In this document: piece by piece, positions 8,492-17,799 of the stretch | How positions within the stretch are numbered: the first letter of the stretch is position 1 | How the letters are laid out: every line of letters begins with the position of its first letter | DNA from: Nitrososphaerota archaeon | Lineage (GTDB): Archaea > Thermoproteota > Nitrososphaeria > Nitrososphaerales > CADDZS01 | Direction of reading: 5' to 3' | NCBI GenBank assembly: GCA_013288145.1 | Contig: JABDCJ010000006.1 | Location: 16,964-80,963 of the forward strand | DNA length: 64,000 nucleotides | The notes under the pieces: generated by a model | The model's database searches: none | What the model was told of the DNA's origin: nothing | Seen by the model: only the letters and a program-made list of their open reading frames with translations | Program-made: the position numbers and the translations under genes

Positions 8492-8869
8492 ATGCCAAAA
8501 CAGATTATCAGATCGGATAATGCCCCTCGACCAGCTGGTCCTTATTCACAGGGAATCCTTGCAGAAAAATTTCTTTTCGTCGCCGGACAGACCGGAAGCG
8601 ATCCAAAAACTGGCAAGTTGCCCGATGGCGTCCCAGCCCAGACTAAGCAGACACTGGAAAACGTAAAGGCAATTGTCGAAGCTGCCGGTGCAACGTTTGA
8701 TGACGTTGTGCGTGTGGGCGTTTATCTCACGGACATTTCGCAATTCGGGGCGATGAACGAGGTTTACAAGACCTACTTCACACAGAATCAGCCTGCTCGA
8801 ACTACTATCCAAGCTGCACTGGTCGGCCAGAACCTGGTCGAAATCGATTGCATCGTTCTAAAGCCGTAA
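8492..8869 (+). CDS. ridA: RidA-family enamine/imine deaminase
   Basis: The protein has 125 residues, full length for the YjgF/YER057c/UK114 family. RidA proteins form trimers and hydrolyse reactive 2-aminoacrylate and related enamines released by PLP enzymes. The signature Arg of the active site is visible in NQPARTTIQA near residue 105, with APRPAGPYSQG at the N-terminus and VEIDCIVLKP at the end. It is convergent with the following dehydrogenase gene (8 bases between them). A PLP enzyme that could release such enamines lies 1.2 kb downstream. A second, more divergent member is at 18268-18600. Confidence 0.93.
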   Translation: MPKQIIRSDNAPRPAGPYSQGILAEKFLFVAGQTGSDPKTGKLPDGVPAQTKQTLENVKAIVEAAGATFDDVVRVGVYLTDISQFGAMNEVYKTYFTQNQPARTTIQAALVGQNLVEIDCIVLKP

Positions 8870-8877
8870 TCTCGCTT

Positions 8878-9921
8878 TCAGCCATCGGGGATAATCCATC
8901 GCCGGGCGCTTACTGACTCGTAAGCTGCATCGACGAGACAATTTACAACGTAACCGTCCTGAAAAGTTTCGGATGGCATTTTGTCGTGGAGAATGCAATG
9001 TGAAAAATGTCTGAGCTCCTCGACGAAGCCGTATGCTTCGTGTTCACCCAGACTTGGGAAAAGCCAACCGCTTGTCGAATCAGCTTTTTCTACAACAGCG
9101 CCGCCTCGAAGACCCGTGGTAAATACTCTCAGACCAGTTTCGCGGGTCATATCGACAAATATCGTTCCTTCCGTTCCAAAGATCTCAAATCGAACATCCA
9201 GCCCTCCTTTGGCTGACCAGCTTGCCTCGCTTTGTCCAAGCTCGTTGCCATCGTATCGTACAAGAACAAGACAGTTATCTTCAACGTCGATCTTGTGCGA
9301 GAGGGTTGCAGTCCACGCGCAAACATCCCGCGGCCGCTTTTGAATTATTTGGCGGGCCAGTTCTATCGTATGGCACCCCATATCCAGGAGAACGCCGCCG
9401 CCAGCAAGGTCTTTTGTTTTGAACCACATACTGTGAGGTCCGGAATGAGCCTCTCTTGATCTAACTGACGTTACCTTGCCTATCGCACCTGCCTTTATCA
9501 GATCTTTCACGTATCGGGCTTTGGGCATGAATACCTGATTTTCAGCATAGCAGTGAATCACTCCCGCTCGCTTTGCAGCATCAAGCATCTTCCCTGCTTC
9601 TTGAGCAGTACGCCCTAGTGGCTTCTCGCAGATAATTGCCTTGTGATTTTCAGCCGCCCTCGTAACCGCTTCCAGGTGAAGAAAGTTTGGTAGCCCAACG
9701 TCAATGGCATCCAGCGAAGAGTCCTTACAGATTGAATCCAGTCCGCCCTCGCCAAAGTAATATTTTGGAATTCCCCAATTCCTTGCAAAATCTGACGTTT
9801 TGGACTCGGTCTTGCCGAACACTGCGGCGACTTCGACTTCAGGTAATTCCCTTAACGCAGGTAGGTGATACGTCTCGTTGATAAAACCAGTCCCAAGTAC
9901 TCCAAGCCTCAATCGCGTCAC
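8878..9921 (-). CDS. Gfo/Idh/MocA-family NAD(P)-dependent oxidoreductase
   Basis: The protein has 347 residues. The N-terminal Rossmann fold begins RLGVLGTGFINETYHLPAL and the sugar-dehydrogenase motif CEKPLGRT (catalytic Lys) appears near residue 95. The C-terminal alpha/beta half carries GGGVLLDMGCHTIELAR with the His expected in the active site. Family members oxidise or reduce hydroxyls of sugars, inositols and sugar acids with NAD(P). The substrate is not predictable. It starts 140 bases from the divergent SelA/DgaE-like gene, so the two may share a control region. Confidence 0.9.
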   Translation of the reverse strand: MTRLRLGVLGTGFINETYHLPALRELPEVEVAAVFGKTESKTSDFARNWGIPKYYFGEGGLDSICKDSSLDAIDVGLPNFLHLEAVTRAAENHKAIICEKPLGRTAQEAGKMLDAAKRAGVIHCYAENQVFMPKARYVKDLIKAGAIGKVTSVRSREAHSGPHSMWFKTKDLAGGGVLLDMGCHTIELARQIIQKRPRDVCAWTATLSHKIDVEDNCLVLVRYDGNELGQSEASWSAKGGLDVRFEIFGTEGTIFVDMTRETGLRVFTTGLRGGAVVEKADSTSGWLFPSLGEHEAYGFVEELRHFSHCILHDKMPSETFQDGYVVNCLVDAAYESVSARRWIIPDG

Positions 9922-10061
9922 GTAGATTCACTCGCCAGTGCAAGAAAAAAGGAGAGGAAAAAAGGTGATCTGTAGATTCCGAGCCAGATTACAGTCATTC
10001 CGCATCGATAAACATTTTTTCCCGTGAGTTGATTTTCCGAATTTAGAGAAGTGCGGTTAGT

Positions 10062-11282
10062 TTGAGCCAGCTTGAATCTTCAGTCGAGCAAAGTCTCGCA
10101 GAGTTAGGAGTCAGCCGAGTAATCAACGGGTACGGACCCGCAACGGTTCTGGGAGGTTCGGTGCTCGATCCGAAAGTGACTCAGGCAATGGATCAGATCT
10201 CACATTATTTCGTGGACATGGACGAACTCCTGGATAAGGTAAACGCAAAGATTGCCAAAATGCTCGGCGTCGAGGCAGCTCATGTAAGTTCAGGAGCCGC
10301 CGCGGGACTCGCTCTTTGTGCTGCTGGATGCATGACCGGAATTGATCAATTCAAGATCGAGAAACTTCCAGACACAAGCGAGCTACAAAAGAACGAGATC
10401 ATAATTCAAACCGGACATCGAAACACCTACGACAGGTGCCTTCGAGTTTCCGGAGCCAAACTTGTCTCGGTTGGAATTCCATATCTTACGTACCCGTGGC
10501 AGCTTCGAGGTGCAATAACTGAAAAGACCGCGGCAATTTCCTACTTTACTCTCGGCACTGCAAGACCGGGCATGATAGAGCTCGAAGAGGTCAGAACAAT
10601 TGCCGAGGACTCTTCTATCCCAGTAATAGTTGACGCATGCAATGAAGTATTGCCCGATTTGAGCAATGTTTCAAAGTTCTTCAATCGCGGAGCGGATCTA
10701 CTTGTGCTCAGCGGCGGAAAGACAATACAGGGTCCCAACGATACCGGAATTATCTGCGGAAGAAAAGATCTCGTTGAAGCATGCAGGGCCAACAGCTACC
10801 CGCACATGAACGGAATCGGTCGAACGATGAAGGTGAGCAAGGAGCAGGTCGTCGGGATCCTTGCGGCTCTTGAAGTCTTTTCTAAAATTGATACGCAGGA
10901 AAGACAAAGCAAGTGGATGAAGAAACTGGACGTAATTCAACGCGAATTAAGTGACGTTTCGAACGTTCAGGTAAAGCGCGTACCCGAACGACCTTCAATT
11001 GGTGGAGTGCCCATTTTAGAAATTCAGCTAGACGAAAAATCAATCGGAGCCACTTCATCCGATGTAGTGAGGGCCTTGAAGGCATATGATCCTCCGATAG
11101 TACTCGACATCGATTACTGGAAGAATTTCAGGAAAGAGACTGTTTTTGTAAATCCGAGCTGCTTGCAAGAATCGGATGAGTTCATCATCGCGAGAGCCCT
11201 AAAATCGGTACTGACGGATGGGAGTTTGCTTCGAAAACTTCTGGCGAAAAAAGAAAGGGTCAGCGCCATCGCGTATCCATAG
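10062..11282 (+). CDS. SelA/DgaE-like PLP-dependent enzyme (possible D-glucosaminate or amino-sugar-acid lyase)
   Basis: The protein has 406 residues with the aminotransferase fold I layout of the L-seryl-tRNA(Sec) selenium transferase-like group. PLP-binding residues are visible: Asp191 in VIVDACNEV and Lys220 in LSGGKTIQGPNDTG. The N-terminal VINGYGPATVLGGSVL and SSGAAAGLALCAAGC are typical of DgaE-type ammonia-lyases, which turn D-glucosaminate-6-phosphate into a 2-keto-3-deoxy acid. A true SelA is unlikely, as no selenocysteine genes are near and archaea use another route. It begins at TTG and is followed 30 bases later by KDG kinase, which would act on such a keto-deoxy acid. Confidence 0.8.
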   Translation: MSQLESSVEQSLAELGVSRVINGYGPATVLGGSVLDPKVTQAMDQISHYFVDMDELLDKVNAKIAKMLGVEAAHVSSGAAAGLALCAAGCMTGIDQFKIEKLPDTSELQKNEIIIQTGHRNTYDRCLRVSGAKLVSVGIPYLTYPWQLRGAITEKTAAISYFTLGTARPGMIELEEVRTIAEDSSIPVIVDACNEVLPDLSNVSKFFNRGADLLVLSGGKTIQGPNDTGIICGRKDLVEACRANSYPHMNGIGRTMKVSKEQVVGILAALEVFSKIDTQERQSKWMKKLDVIQRELSDVSNVQVKRVPERPSIGGVPILEIQLDEKSIGATSSDVVRALKAYDPPIVLDIDYWKNFRKETVFVNPSCLQESDEFIIARALKSVLTDGSLLRKLLAKKERVSAIAYP

Positions 11283-11312
11283 ACAATTTTTTGCAAGAGT
11301 TATCTAAGAAAA

Positions 11313-12290
11313 ATGTTCGACGTAACTGCAATCGGAGAACCCCTGGTCCAGTTTAATCCCCTGGAAGCAGGCCCTCTGAAACACACTCCTTTGTTTGAAA
11401 AACATGCCGCGGGATCTGAGGCAAATGCGATTATCGGGATCTCGCGGCTGGGTTTCAAGACTGCTTTCATCACCAAACTGGGTCTGGATGAATTCAGCAA
11501 GTTCATTCTATCAACCATGAGGGGAGAAGGAGTTGATGTTTCAGGGATCAAACAGATTGAGGGGAAAAACTGCGGGGTTTTCTTTGTTCAGAGAGGATAT
11601 CCAATCCACGGGAGAAGTGATGTGGTCTACTATAGGTCTGATTCTGCCACAAGGTATCTCACACCAAGTGATATCGATCCAAAGTTGATCAAGAATTCTC
11701 GTATGTTGCATATCAGCGGTATCACGCCGGCGCTGTCTGACTCGTGCCGAGAGGCTTCGCTTGAGGCGGTCAGGATCGCGCGTGGAAGCAACGTGAAGAT
11801 CTCGTTTGACACAAATTACAGGAGAAAACTGTGGACCGAAGCCGAGGCAAGACCCGTCCTGATCGAAATGGCCCGTGACAGCGATGTACTATTGACTGAT
11901 CCTGATGACGCGAGGATCCTGATGGGACGCAAGGTAGACGACGATCCAATAACGGCGCTCGACGAACTAGAGGCTCTTGGTCCCTCAACGATAGTATACA
12001 AACTCGGGGCAACACGCGGGCTAGCTGGATTATCGAACGGAGAGAAAGCGACGAGCCTTCCAATCAAAGTGCCGCTCGTCGATTCGATTGGCGCGGGTGA
12101 TGCAGTCGTCGCCGGATTTCTAGCCGGATACCTAGCGGGAGATTCGCTCCAGAGGAGTCTCGACATCGCCTCGTGCTGCTCTGCCCTAACTGTTATGAGG
12201 CGCGGAGATTTTGAGAACCTGCCAGACCGTAGCGACCTTGAAAAATGGCTCACTGCTAGAGAGAAGGGGTTCGATGTAGATTTCAGGTAA
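11313..12290 (+). CDS. kdgK: PfkB-family sugar kinase, probable 2-keto-3-deoxygluconate kinase
   Basis: The protein has 325 residues. The PfkB signature DSIGAGDAVVAGFLAGYL includes catalytic Asp263 and the anion hole. The N-terminal lid region GEPLVQFNP and the substrate segment VVYYRSDSATRYL match archaeal KDG kinases of the semi-phosphorylative Entner-Doudoroff route, which make 2-keto-3-deoxy-6-phosphogluconate from KDG and ATP. It probably forms an operon with the upstream PLP enzyme. No KDG or KDPG aldolase of DapA type is in the window, although an HpcH/HpaI aldolase lies at 20996. Ribokinase or fructokinase activity is the alternative. Confidence 0.88.
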   Translation: MFDVTAIGEPLVQFNPLEAGPLKHTPLFEKHAAGSEANAIIGISRLGFKTAFITKLGLDEFSKFILSTMRGEGVDVSGIKQIEGKNCGVFFVQRGYPIHGRSDVVYYRSDSATRYLTPSDIDPKLIKNSRMLHISGITPALSDSCREASLEAVRIARGSNVKISFDTNYRRKLWTEAEARPVLIEMARDSDVLLTDPDDARILMGRKVDDDPITALDELEALGPSTIVYKLGATRGLAGLSNGEKATSLPIKVPLVDSIGAGDAVVAGFLAGYLAGDSLQRSLDIASCCSALTVMRRGDFENLPDRSDLEKWLTAREKGFDVDFR

Positions 12291-12295
12291 ATTTA

Positions 12296-14290
12296 CTATA
12301 GACTACTTGCGATCGAGAACCCTGCTTCGATAGCGCCGCCAATTCGACCGCCGGCGATGTTAGAGTCCCCGACCAAAAATACTTCTGATACGGATTTCTT
12401 GAAAATGTCTACAAGATCGTTCACCTGCAGGCGACCCGTGTTCAAAACAACGTAATCAGCCGCCATTTCTTTTTCCTCGCCGGTTGGAATATTGTAGACA
12501 AGCGCTGAATTTTCTTTTATTCTCTTTAGCCAGCTGAAAGGAGTGACTACTATTCCGGCGGCAGCAACTCTTCTCACAACATGCACGAGTTGATTATAGA
12601 GAGAAAGCTCGGGCGAGATATGCGCGTGCGGAGTGATGAGAGTAACCTTGTCTGCCCCCTTTCTCACAAGATACTCGGAAATTCCGGGTCCTTCGATGTA
12701 AGTTGTGCTGTCTGCTACGACAATCTGCCCACTAAGGCTCTCTTTGGATTTGAATAGCTCATCGATCGTCCGAACGTTTGGAAGATCCCAGCCGGGCACC
12801 GGTGCGAAAGTGATCATTTGGATCCCATTTTCAATCGGGTTCGACCCGGTCGCGATGACTACACTGTCAGGTTTCTCTTCTTCGATTACGAACTGAACGA
12901 CTCCAGGATCAGCCGGGATTTCTTTGTGCAACTCAATCCGGACTCCGCTTTTCTTCAATTGAGTCGCGTACCAGTTTACGATGGAACCGATGTCAGTACG
13001 TCCAGGCAGCAGTTTCGCCCAGTTTGTCTGACCACCAATTTCGCCGGATTTTTCATAGATTACAACAGAATGGCCCCGCTCTGAAGCTATTCTAGCTGCT
13101 TCGAGACCAGCAGGCCCAGCGCCGACAATCAAAACCTTCTTCGCTTTCGCAGCTTTTCCAATTTTCCCGATCCCTCGCGTTAGTTCTCTTCCCGCTGCAG
13201 GATTCACCGTGCAATGCATCGGCCATTCTCTGGAAACAGACCGTCCCCAGCAGTCCTGCAAGGTTCCAATGCACGGCCGAATTTCATCGAGACGTCCCTC
13301 GCGCGCCTTGTTGGGCAAATGAGGGTCGGCAATTAGGGCGCGAGTCATCCCGACAAAGTCAGCCTGATTTTTTTCCAAAATAGAATCCCCGAGCAAGGGA
13401 TCGGTGATCCGTCCAGCGATTCCAATCTTAGTCTTTGAAACTGCTTTCTTTATCGGTTCGGACATGTACGTCCCGTAGCCTGTTTCAACATAGAGCGGCT
13501 GGGTTTGAAGCGCGTGTTGATTGACTGCCTCATACTGGGATGACGCTCCACTGTCGACGTTGAGAAAGTCGAGCTTGCCGTCGAGCAATTTCGCCATTCC
13601 CACTGCGTATTCCGGAGTTACACCGCCCTCATATTTTTCGTCAGCGCATAGCCTCATTCCGAGAGCTATTGAACCTCCGAGAGAGTCACGCAAAATCTGG
13701 ATAAGCTCGGTGAGGAACCGCAACCGGTTCTCGAGAGATCCACCGTACTTGTCAGTTCGTCTATTGACGAGAGGTGAGTAAAAGTGCTCTAACATTGCGC
13801 CATGCGTTCCGTGCAGATCTATCCCGTCGAACCGACTCTCCTTGATGAGTTTGGCACCTCGAACGAAGTCCTCGTGAATCTCGGAAATCATGGATGGCGT
13901 GAGTTCATTCAACATTAGGCCTGACTCAAACGGCACAGCCGAGACAGGTCCGTAAAGGTGTGTCCATGCGGAGAGTTCCATGAATATTTTCGCGTCATAT
14001 TCGTGCACGCTTGAAGCAAGCTTTGTGAGCCCCGGTACAATGTCAGGGTTAGTGACTAGAGGAAATCTTCGGGCAGAGTCAGTCTCCCAATTTGGAAAGA
14101 CCGCGCCGTCGGACGCTCTAATGAAAAGTTGAGATACTTCGAGAAGTCCTGCTCCCCCCTTTGCCCTCTCGATGTAATAGTTGATCATGGTCTCCGTTGG
14201 AAGGCCGTCTTTGAGATACTGTTGTTCGTGCGGAGTAATCTGAATCCGGTTCTTGATTTGAACCGGACCGATTTCAAGCGAAGAGAACAA
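12296..14290 (-). CDS. Old-yellow-enzyme/2,4-dienoyl-CoA reductase-like flavoprotein with altered Fe-S motif
   Basis: The protein has 664 residues. Residues 1-330 form an FMN TIM barrel with the OYE marker FYSPLVNRRTDKYGGSLENR. Residues about 335-365 hold the iron-sulfur loop, and about 385-660 hold FAD and NAD(P) Rossmann domains (VLIVGAGPAGLEAARIASER; VFLVGDSN). This order is that of 2,4-dienoyl-CoA reductase and trimethylamine dehydrogenase. The loop has Cys340, Cys347 and Cys360, but the expected second Cys is Thr343 (CIGTLQDC), and the last spacing is 12 residues. The cluster may therefore be incomplete or of another type. The gene converges on kdgK, 5 bases away. Confidence 0.88.
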   Translation of the reverse strand: MFSSLEIGPVQIKNRIQITPHEQQYLKDGLPTETMINYYIERAKGGAGLLEVSQLFIRASDGAVFPNWETDSARRFPLVTNPDIVPGLTKLASSVHEYDAKIFMELSAWTHLYGPVSAVPFESGLMLNELTPSMISEIHEDFVRGAKLIKESRFDGIDLHGTHGAMLEHFYSPLVNRRTDKYGGSLENRLRFLTELIQILRDSLGGSIALGMRLCADEKYEGGVTPEYAVGMAKLLDGKLDFLNVDSGASSQYEAVNQHALQTQPLYVETGYGTYMSEPIKKAVSKTKIGIAGRITDPLLGDSILEKNQADFVGMTRALIADPHLPNKAREGRLDEIRPCIGTLQDCWGRSVSREWPMHCTVNPAAGRELTRGIGKIGKAAKAKKVLIVGAGPAGLEAARIASERGHSVVIYEKSGEIGGQTNWAKLLPGRTDIGSIVNWYATQLKKSGVRIELHKEIPADPGVVQFVIEEEKPDSVVIATGSNPIENGIQMITFAPVPGWDLPNVRTIDELFKSKESLSGQIVVADSTTYIEGPGISEYLVRKGADKVTLITPHAHISPELSLYNQLVHVVRRVAAAGIVVTPFSWLKRIKENSALVYNIPTGEEKEMAADYVVLNTGRLQVNDLVDIFKKSVSEVFLVGDSNIAGGRIGGAIEAGFSIASSL

Positions 14291-14377
14291 TCTGTCGAAC
14301 AGTGACTATCTTACCTCGTCCAGATTTACTAATTTAGATGCATTTTAGTTAGGGCAATTTACATTTCTTAGGACTGT

Positions 14378-16726
14378 CTAGCGATGACTCAAACCTTTCA
14401 TCAAGCTATGCAGATAATCCGGCGCTAGAGGCATCGACCTGATCTTGATCTCGCCGAGGGCATCCTCGACCGCGTTGACAATGGCAGGAGTTGAAGCGCA
14501 CGTTCCGTTTTCGCCGACTCCTTTTATGCCGAGCGGGTTTGAGTGAGTAGGGGTGAAAGTTGTCGACCACCGAATAGGGAACATGTCTCCTGCCTGTGGG
14601 ATCTGATAGTCCAAGAAATTACCGGTCAAAAGCGTCCCCGATTGATCGTAGATTATTCCTTCGAGCAGCGCCTGTCCGGCTCCTTGAGCTACTCCGCCGT
14701 GAATCTGTCCCTCCGCTATCATAGGGTTTACAACGACCCCAATGTCATCGACCGCAACGTAGTCGAGCACCTTCACCATCCCCGTGTCTCGATCGACCTC
14801 CGCAACAGCAACGTGAGTGCCATAAGGCCAGGTCCAGTTCTTCGGGGTGAAAGCGCTGTACTCAAAGAGCGTGGCTTCCATTCCCTCCGGAAGTTTGGCT
14901 GCATCATATCCCATAGCAGCCACCTGGTCAAAAGTCAGTGACTTTTTCTGGTTCTGCTTTTGGAAGATCTTAGCGTCCTGAAAAACGAGCGATTCAGCAT
15001 CAACTCCTAATTCCATTGCGGCAATTGCAGCCATCTTTGCTTTGATCTTGCGCGCAGACATCATGACCGCAGTTCCACCCAGCGCAGCTGACCTGCTTCC
15101 GCCGGTAACGGAGCCCCAGGCAAGGCGATCTGTATCTCCGTAGGTCACGGTGATTCTTTCAATGTCAATGCCAAGTTCATCAGCCGCGATCTGTGCCAGA
15201 GGAGTCTCGTGACCCTGACCGTGCGGAGAAGTTCCAGATGTAACCTTGATTCTTCCGGTCTGGGTCACATTTAGCGAAGCTGTCTGGTGGCTTCCGGGTC
15301 CCCAAGCGCTGATTTCCATGTACGCCCCCACACCGATTCCGATTAATCTCCCGTTCTGCTTTGCTCTCTCGTCGCGTTGGATCCTGCGCCACTTGTAATA
15401 GTTGAGCGTCTCAAGAGCTTTCTTCAAGTTCGCTTCGTAATCTCCGATTTCATACGTGTATCCTGTGAGTGACTTGTACTCCGAATTCGGATTGCGAAGG
15501 AAGTTCTTTAGCCGCAGCTCAGTCGGATCCAGACCCAGTTCTGACGCAACTCTGTCCACGACTCTTTCGATAAGGTAAGTTGCTTCCGGTCTTCCAGCAC
15601 CGCGGTAAGCGTCGAAGGGCACCTTATTAGTGTAAACACAGTAGAGCTCAGCGAAATAGTTCTTGAAATCGTACTGGGCCGGAAGCATGTTTACTGTTAC
15701 TTCTGGGTCTCCGAAGGTTTCAGGAGAGGCATACGCCCCAGAGTCGGATATGATCTTGACCTTTAACCCTATTATCGTTCCATCGTTTTTCACAGCGGCC
15801 TCAATGTACTGCTCCTGACCTCTGCCGTGAAACATCGTCGCAATATTTTCACTCCTTGTCTCGATCCACTTGACCGGCTGACCCAGATCGATGGACGCCA
15901 TGCAGACTAACGCGTCCTCAGGATAGAGGTAACACTTTGCTCCAAAAGCTCCACCGACGTCCGGCGCTATGACTCGAATCTTGTTTTCGGGCATGTGCAA
16001 TACTTCAGCTAAAGCGAGTCTCGTGTCGAACGGTTGCTGGTTGCTCATCCAAACCGTCAGATAATCGGTACCGGGGTCGTAACTTGCGAGAATTGCGCGG
16101 GGCTCCATTGGACTGGGAGCAACACGCTGGTTAACAATGTCTATCTTCACGATTTTGTCGGCGGACTTGAAAGCCTGGTCGATGTCGCCGGATTTTCTCA
16201 CGTAATAGTTGCCCATGTTTTGATCTATCTTCTCGTGGATCTGAGGACTTTCTGGCAACATCGCTTTGGATGGTTCCACCACGCCTTCGAGCGGGGCATA
16301 ATCTACCTCCACAATTTCTCCAGCATCCTGCGCGAGAGAGCGGCTCTCAGCGATTACAAAGCAGACCGCCTCACCGGCATACTTGGCCACCCCTTCCGCC
16401 AGTGGCAATCGCGGCACCGGCTTTCTGTTGTCCGAAGCATCCGGTATCGGCAAGGTTACGATCCTGCCGTGAATTTCTTCGGCAGTGTAAATGTGATGAA
16501 CGCCAGCAGTTGACATTGCCTGCCTCAAGTTTATCGAATTAATTTTTGCATGGGCGTAAGGGCTTCTGACAGCAAACGCATACAAAGTGTCCGGCAGCTT
16601 GATATCGTCCACAAATTTGCTCGCTCCGATGAGAAATCTGAGATCCTCCTTTCTCTTCAGCGGCTTGCCTACGAGCTTTGTAACTTCTTGTTGCTGGGTC
16701 TGTGTAATCGTTGTTTGCATCGACAT
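14378..16726 (-). CDS. Molybdenum hydroxylase large subunit (xanthine/aldehyde/CO dehydrogenase family)
   Basis: The protein has 782 residues, full length for CoxL/CutA-type subunits that bind molybdopterin. The substrate loop reads AYRGAGR at 373-379, the form II/aldehyde-oxidoreductase type, not the AYxCSFR of genuine CO dehydrogenase. The catalytic Glu739 lies in GVGENGT, and DVGGAFGAK and SGTSPHGQGHET mark molybdopterin contacts. Archaeal relatives oxidise glyceraldehyde or glycolaldehyde to the acid in sugar breakdown. The FAD-binding medium and 2Fe-2S small subunits are absent from the window, so partners must be encoded elsewhere. Cytoplasmic; no Tat signal is visible. Confidence 0.93.
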   Translation of the reverse strand: MSMQTTITQTQQQEVTKLVGKPLKRKEDLRFLIGASKFVDDIKLPDTLYAFAVRSPYAHAKINSINLRQAMSTAGVHHIYTAEEIHGRIVTLPIPDASDNRKPVPRLPLAEGVAKYAGEAVCFVIAESRSLAQDAGEIVEVDYAPLEGVVEPSKAMLPESPQIHEKIDQNMGNYYVRKSGDIDQAFKSADKIVKIDIVNQRVAPSPMEPRAILASYDPGTDYLTVWMSNQQPFDTRLALAEVLHMPENKIRVIAPDVGGAFGAKCYLYPEDALVCMASIDLGQPVKWIETRSENIATMFHGRGQEQYIEAAVKNDGTIIGLKVKIISDSGAYASPETFGDPEVTVNMLPAQYDFKNYFAELYCVYTNKVPFDAYRGAGRPEATYLIERVVDRVASELGLDPTELRLKNFLRNPNSEYKSLTGYTYEIGDYEANLKKALETLNYYKWRRIQRDERAKQNGRLIGIGVGAYMEISAWGPGSHQTASLNVTQTGRIKVTSGTSPHGQGHETPLAQIAADELGIDIERITVTYGDTDRLAWGSVTGGSRSAALGGTAVMMSARKIKAKMAAIAAMELGVDAESLVFQDAKIFQKQNQKKSLTFDQVAAMGYDAAKLPEGMEATLFEYSAFTPKNWTWPYGTHVAVAEVDRDTGMVKVLDYVAVDDIGVVVNPMIAEGQIHGGVAQGAGQALLEGIIYDQSGTLLTGNFLDYQIPQAGDMFPIRWSTTFTPTHSNPLGIKGVGENGTCASTPAIVNAVEDALGEIKIRSMPLAPDYLHSLMKGLSHR

Positions 16727-16765
16727 AGTTTCAGGGAGTCGCCGAGGTTCGACAGAGTAGTCCTG

Positions 16766-16780
16766 AGCTAATATATTTTC
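16766..16780 (-). promoter_or_regulatory. TATA-like box upstream of the molybdenum hydroxylase gene
   Basis: On the minus strand the run GAAAATATATTAG (16767-16779) is the only strong A/T box in the 115-base gap before the start at 16726. It would place transcription start near 16745 and leave a leader of about 20 bases without a clear Shine-Dalgarno sequence. Confidence 0.45.
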
Positions 16781-16841
16781 CAGCGGACTAGCAGAATCTC
16801 ATTAAGAGAATCCTCGCGTCACGAATGTTTGTCATTTTGAA

Positions 16842-17615
16842 CTAAGCTTTGGCGAGCCACTTTATCGCCTGCCGCCAGAATTTTACGTAATTCTGACTAT
16901 TGACGAAACTTCCTCCCCAGTGAAGGTCGCAGTCGGAGGCGAAAGCCAGCGTTCTTCCCTTGCCATAGCTGCCCAAGACTAGAATCGGGTCGTCCAAGTA
17001 CGTCGCCAAAACTGTCGCATCCTCTTTTGCTTTGAAACGATTGTAGCCGAGAAAGAAATGATCTTCATTTCGATCGAGATTCGAAAGCATTTGGTGTTCG
17101 CTTTCTGCAAAGGAGATCCTGAAACCTTCTGGGACTTCAACCCTGTCGTCACCGTCTTTGATTCTAACCGGCAATACCTCCTCTATTGGGGTACCGTGAT
17201 ACCGCGCCGTTCCTCGAAAACCTCCAAAGGACCAATACCCACCAATCATCGCAAGGCCCCCGCCATTTTGGACAAATTCCTGAATTAGTTTGTGCCTGTT
17301 CGGCACTCTCTGACCTTTCATCAATTCATCCGAAAACAGAAGCGTATCTCCGCCTACGTCACTTAGAACCACGACGTCGTATTTTGAGAGTTCATCCAAA
17401 GAATTTGGAAATTCACGGGCAATTGCAGTTCCCCAAATCCTTCTAACAGCAAAGCCATGAACTGCACTCAATGCAACAGCTAAGCGTCCCTCCGTGACAG
17501 CCCTATTGTAAAAAGTAAAATCAAAACCAACATGCATTATGGTAATTTCGTCAATATTATCACCCACGTACAATATGTTGATTTTCCGTTCATCTTTCTG
17601 TGCCATTATTCTCAT
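16842..17615 (-). CDS. Glutamine-amidotransferase-fold protein (DUF1355-like), probably not an amidotransferase
   Basis: The protein has 257 residues resembling the putative glutamine amidotransferase family PF07090. Recognisable are the N-terminal strand INILYVGDNIDE, YDVVVLSDVGGDTLL, the turn GGGLAMIGGYWSFGGFRG and the closing FASDCDLHWGGSF. The nucleophile elbow that normally carries Cys reads GGYWS, so no classical amidase triad is visible. The function is unknown; in other genomes this fold occurs beside sugar-metabolism genes. It is on the same strand as, and upstream of, the molybdenum hydroxylase, 115 bases away. The start could be the internal ATG at residue 4. Confidence 0.7.
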   Translation of the reverse strand: MRIMAQKDERKINILYVGDNIDEITIMHVGFDFTFYNRAVTEGRLAVALSAVHGFAVRRIWGTAIAREFPNSLDELSKYDVVVLSDVGGDTLLFSDELMKGQRVPNRHKLIQEFVQNGGGLAMIGGYWSFGGFRGTARYHGTPIEEVLPVRIKDGDDRVEVPEGFRISFAESEHQMLSNLDRNEDHFFLGYNRFKAKEDATVLATYLDDPILVLGSYGKGRTLAFASDCDLHWGGSFVNSQNYVKFWRQAIKWLAKA

Positions 17616-17799
17616 TGCCAGTTTCGCCGACGTCGATTATTTAATGGATGTTTCATCTGGATGTTTCTTGCTAACGTCGATGTTACGTCCTCATCGTTAA
17701 GGTCTTGGTAAGCAGTGTCGCTGGATACAACTCCGAGTGCTAATGGAATTTTCTAGGAAATTCAAGTGGATCTTATTAAGACGGTCTTTCTTTTACAGT

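Noticed and set aside
14378..16726. Carbon monoxide dehydrogenase
   Set aside because: The active-site loop is AYRGAGR, not the Cys-containing loop of form I CO dehydrogenase, and no CO dehydrogenase partner genes are present.
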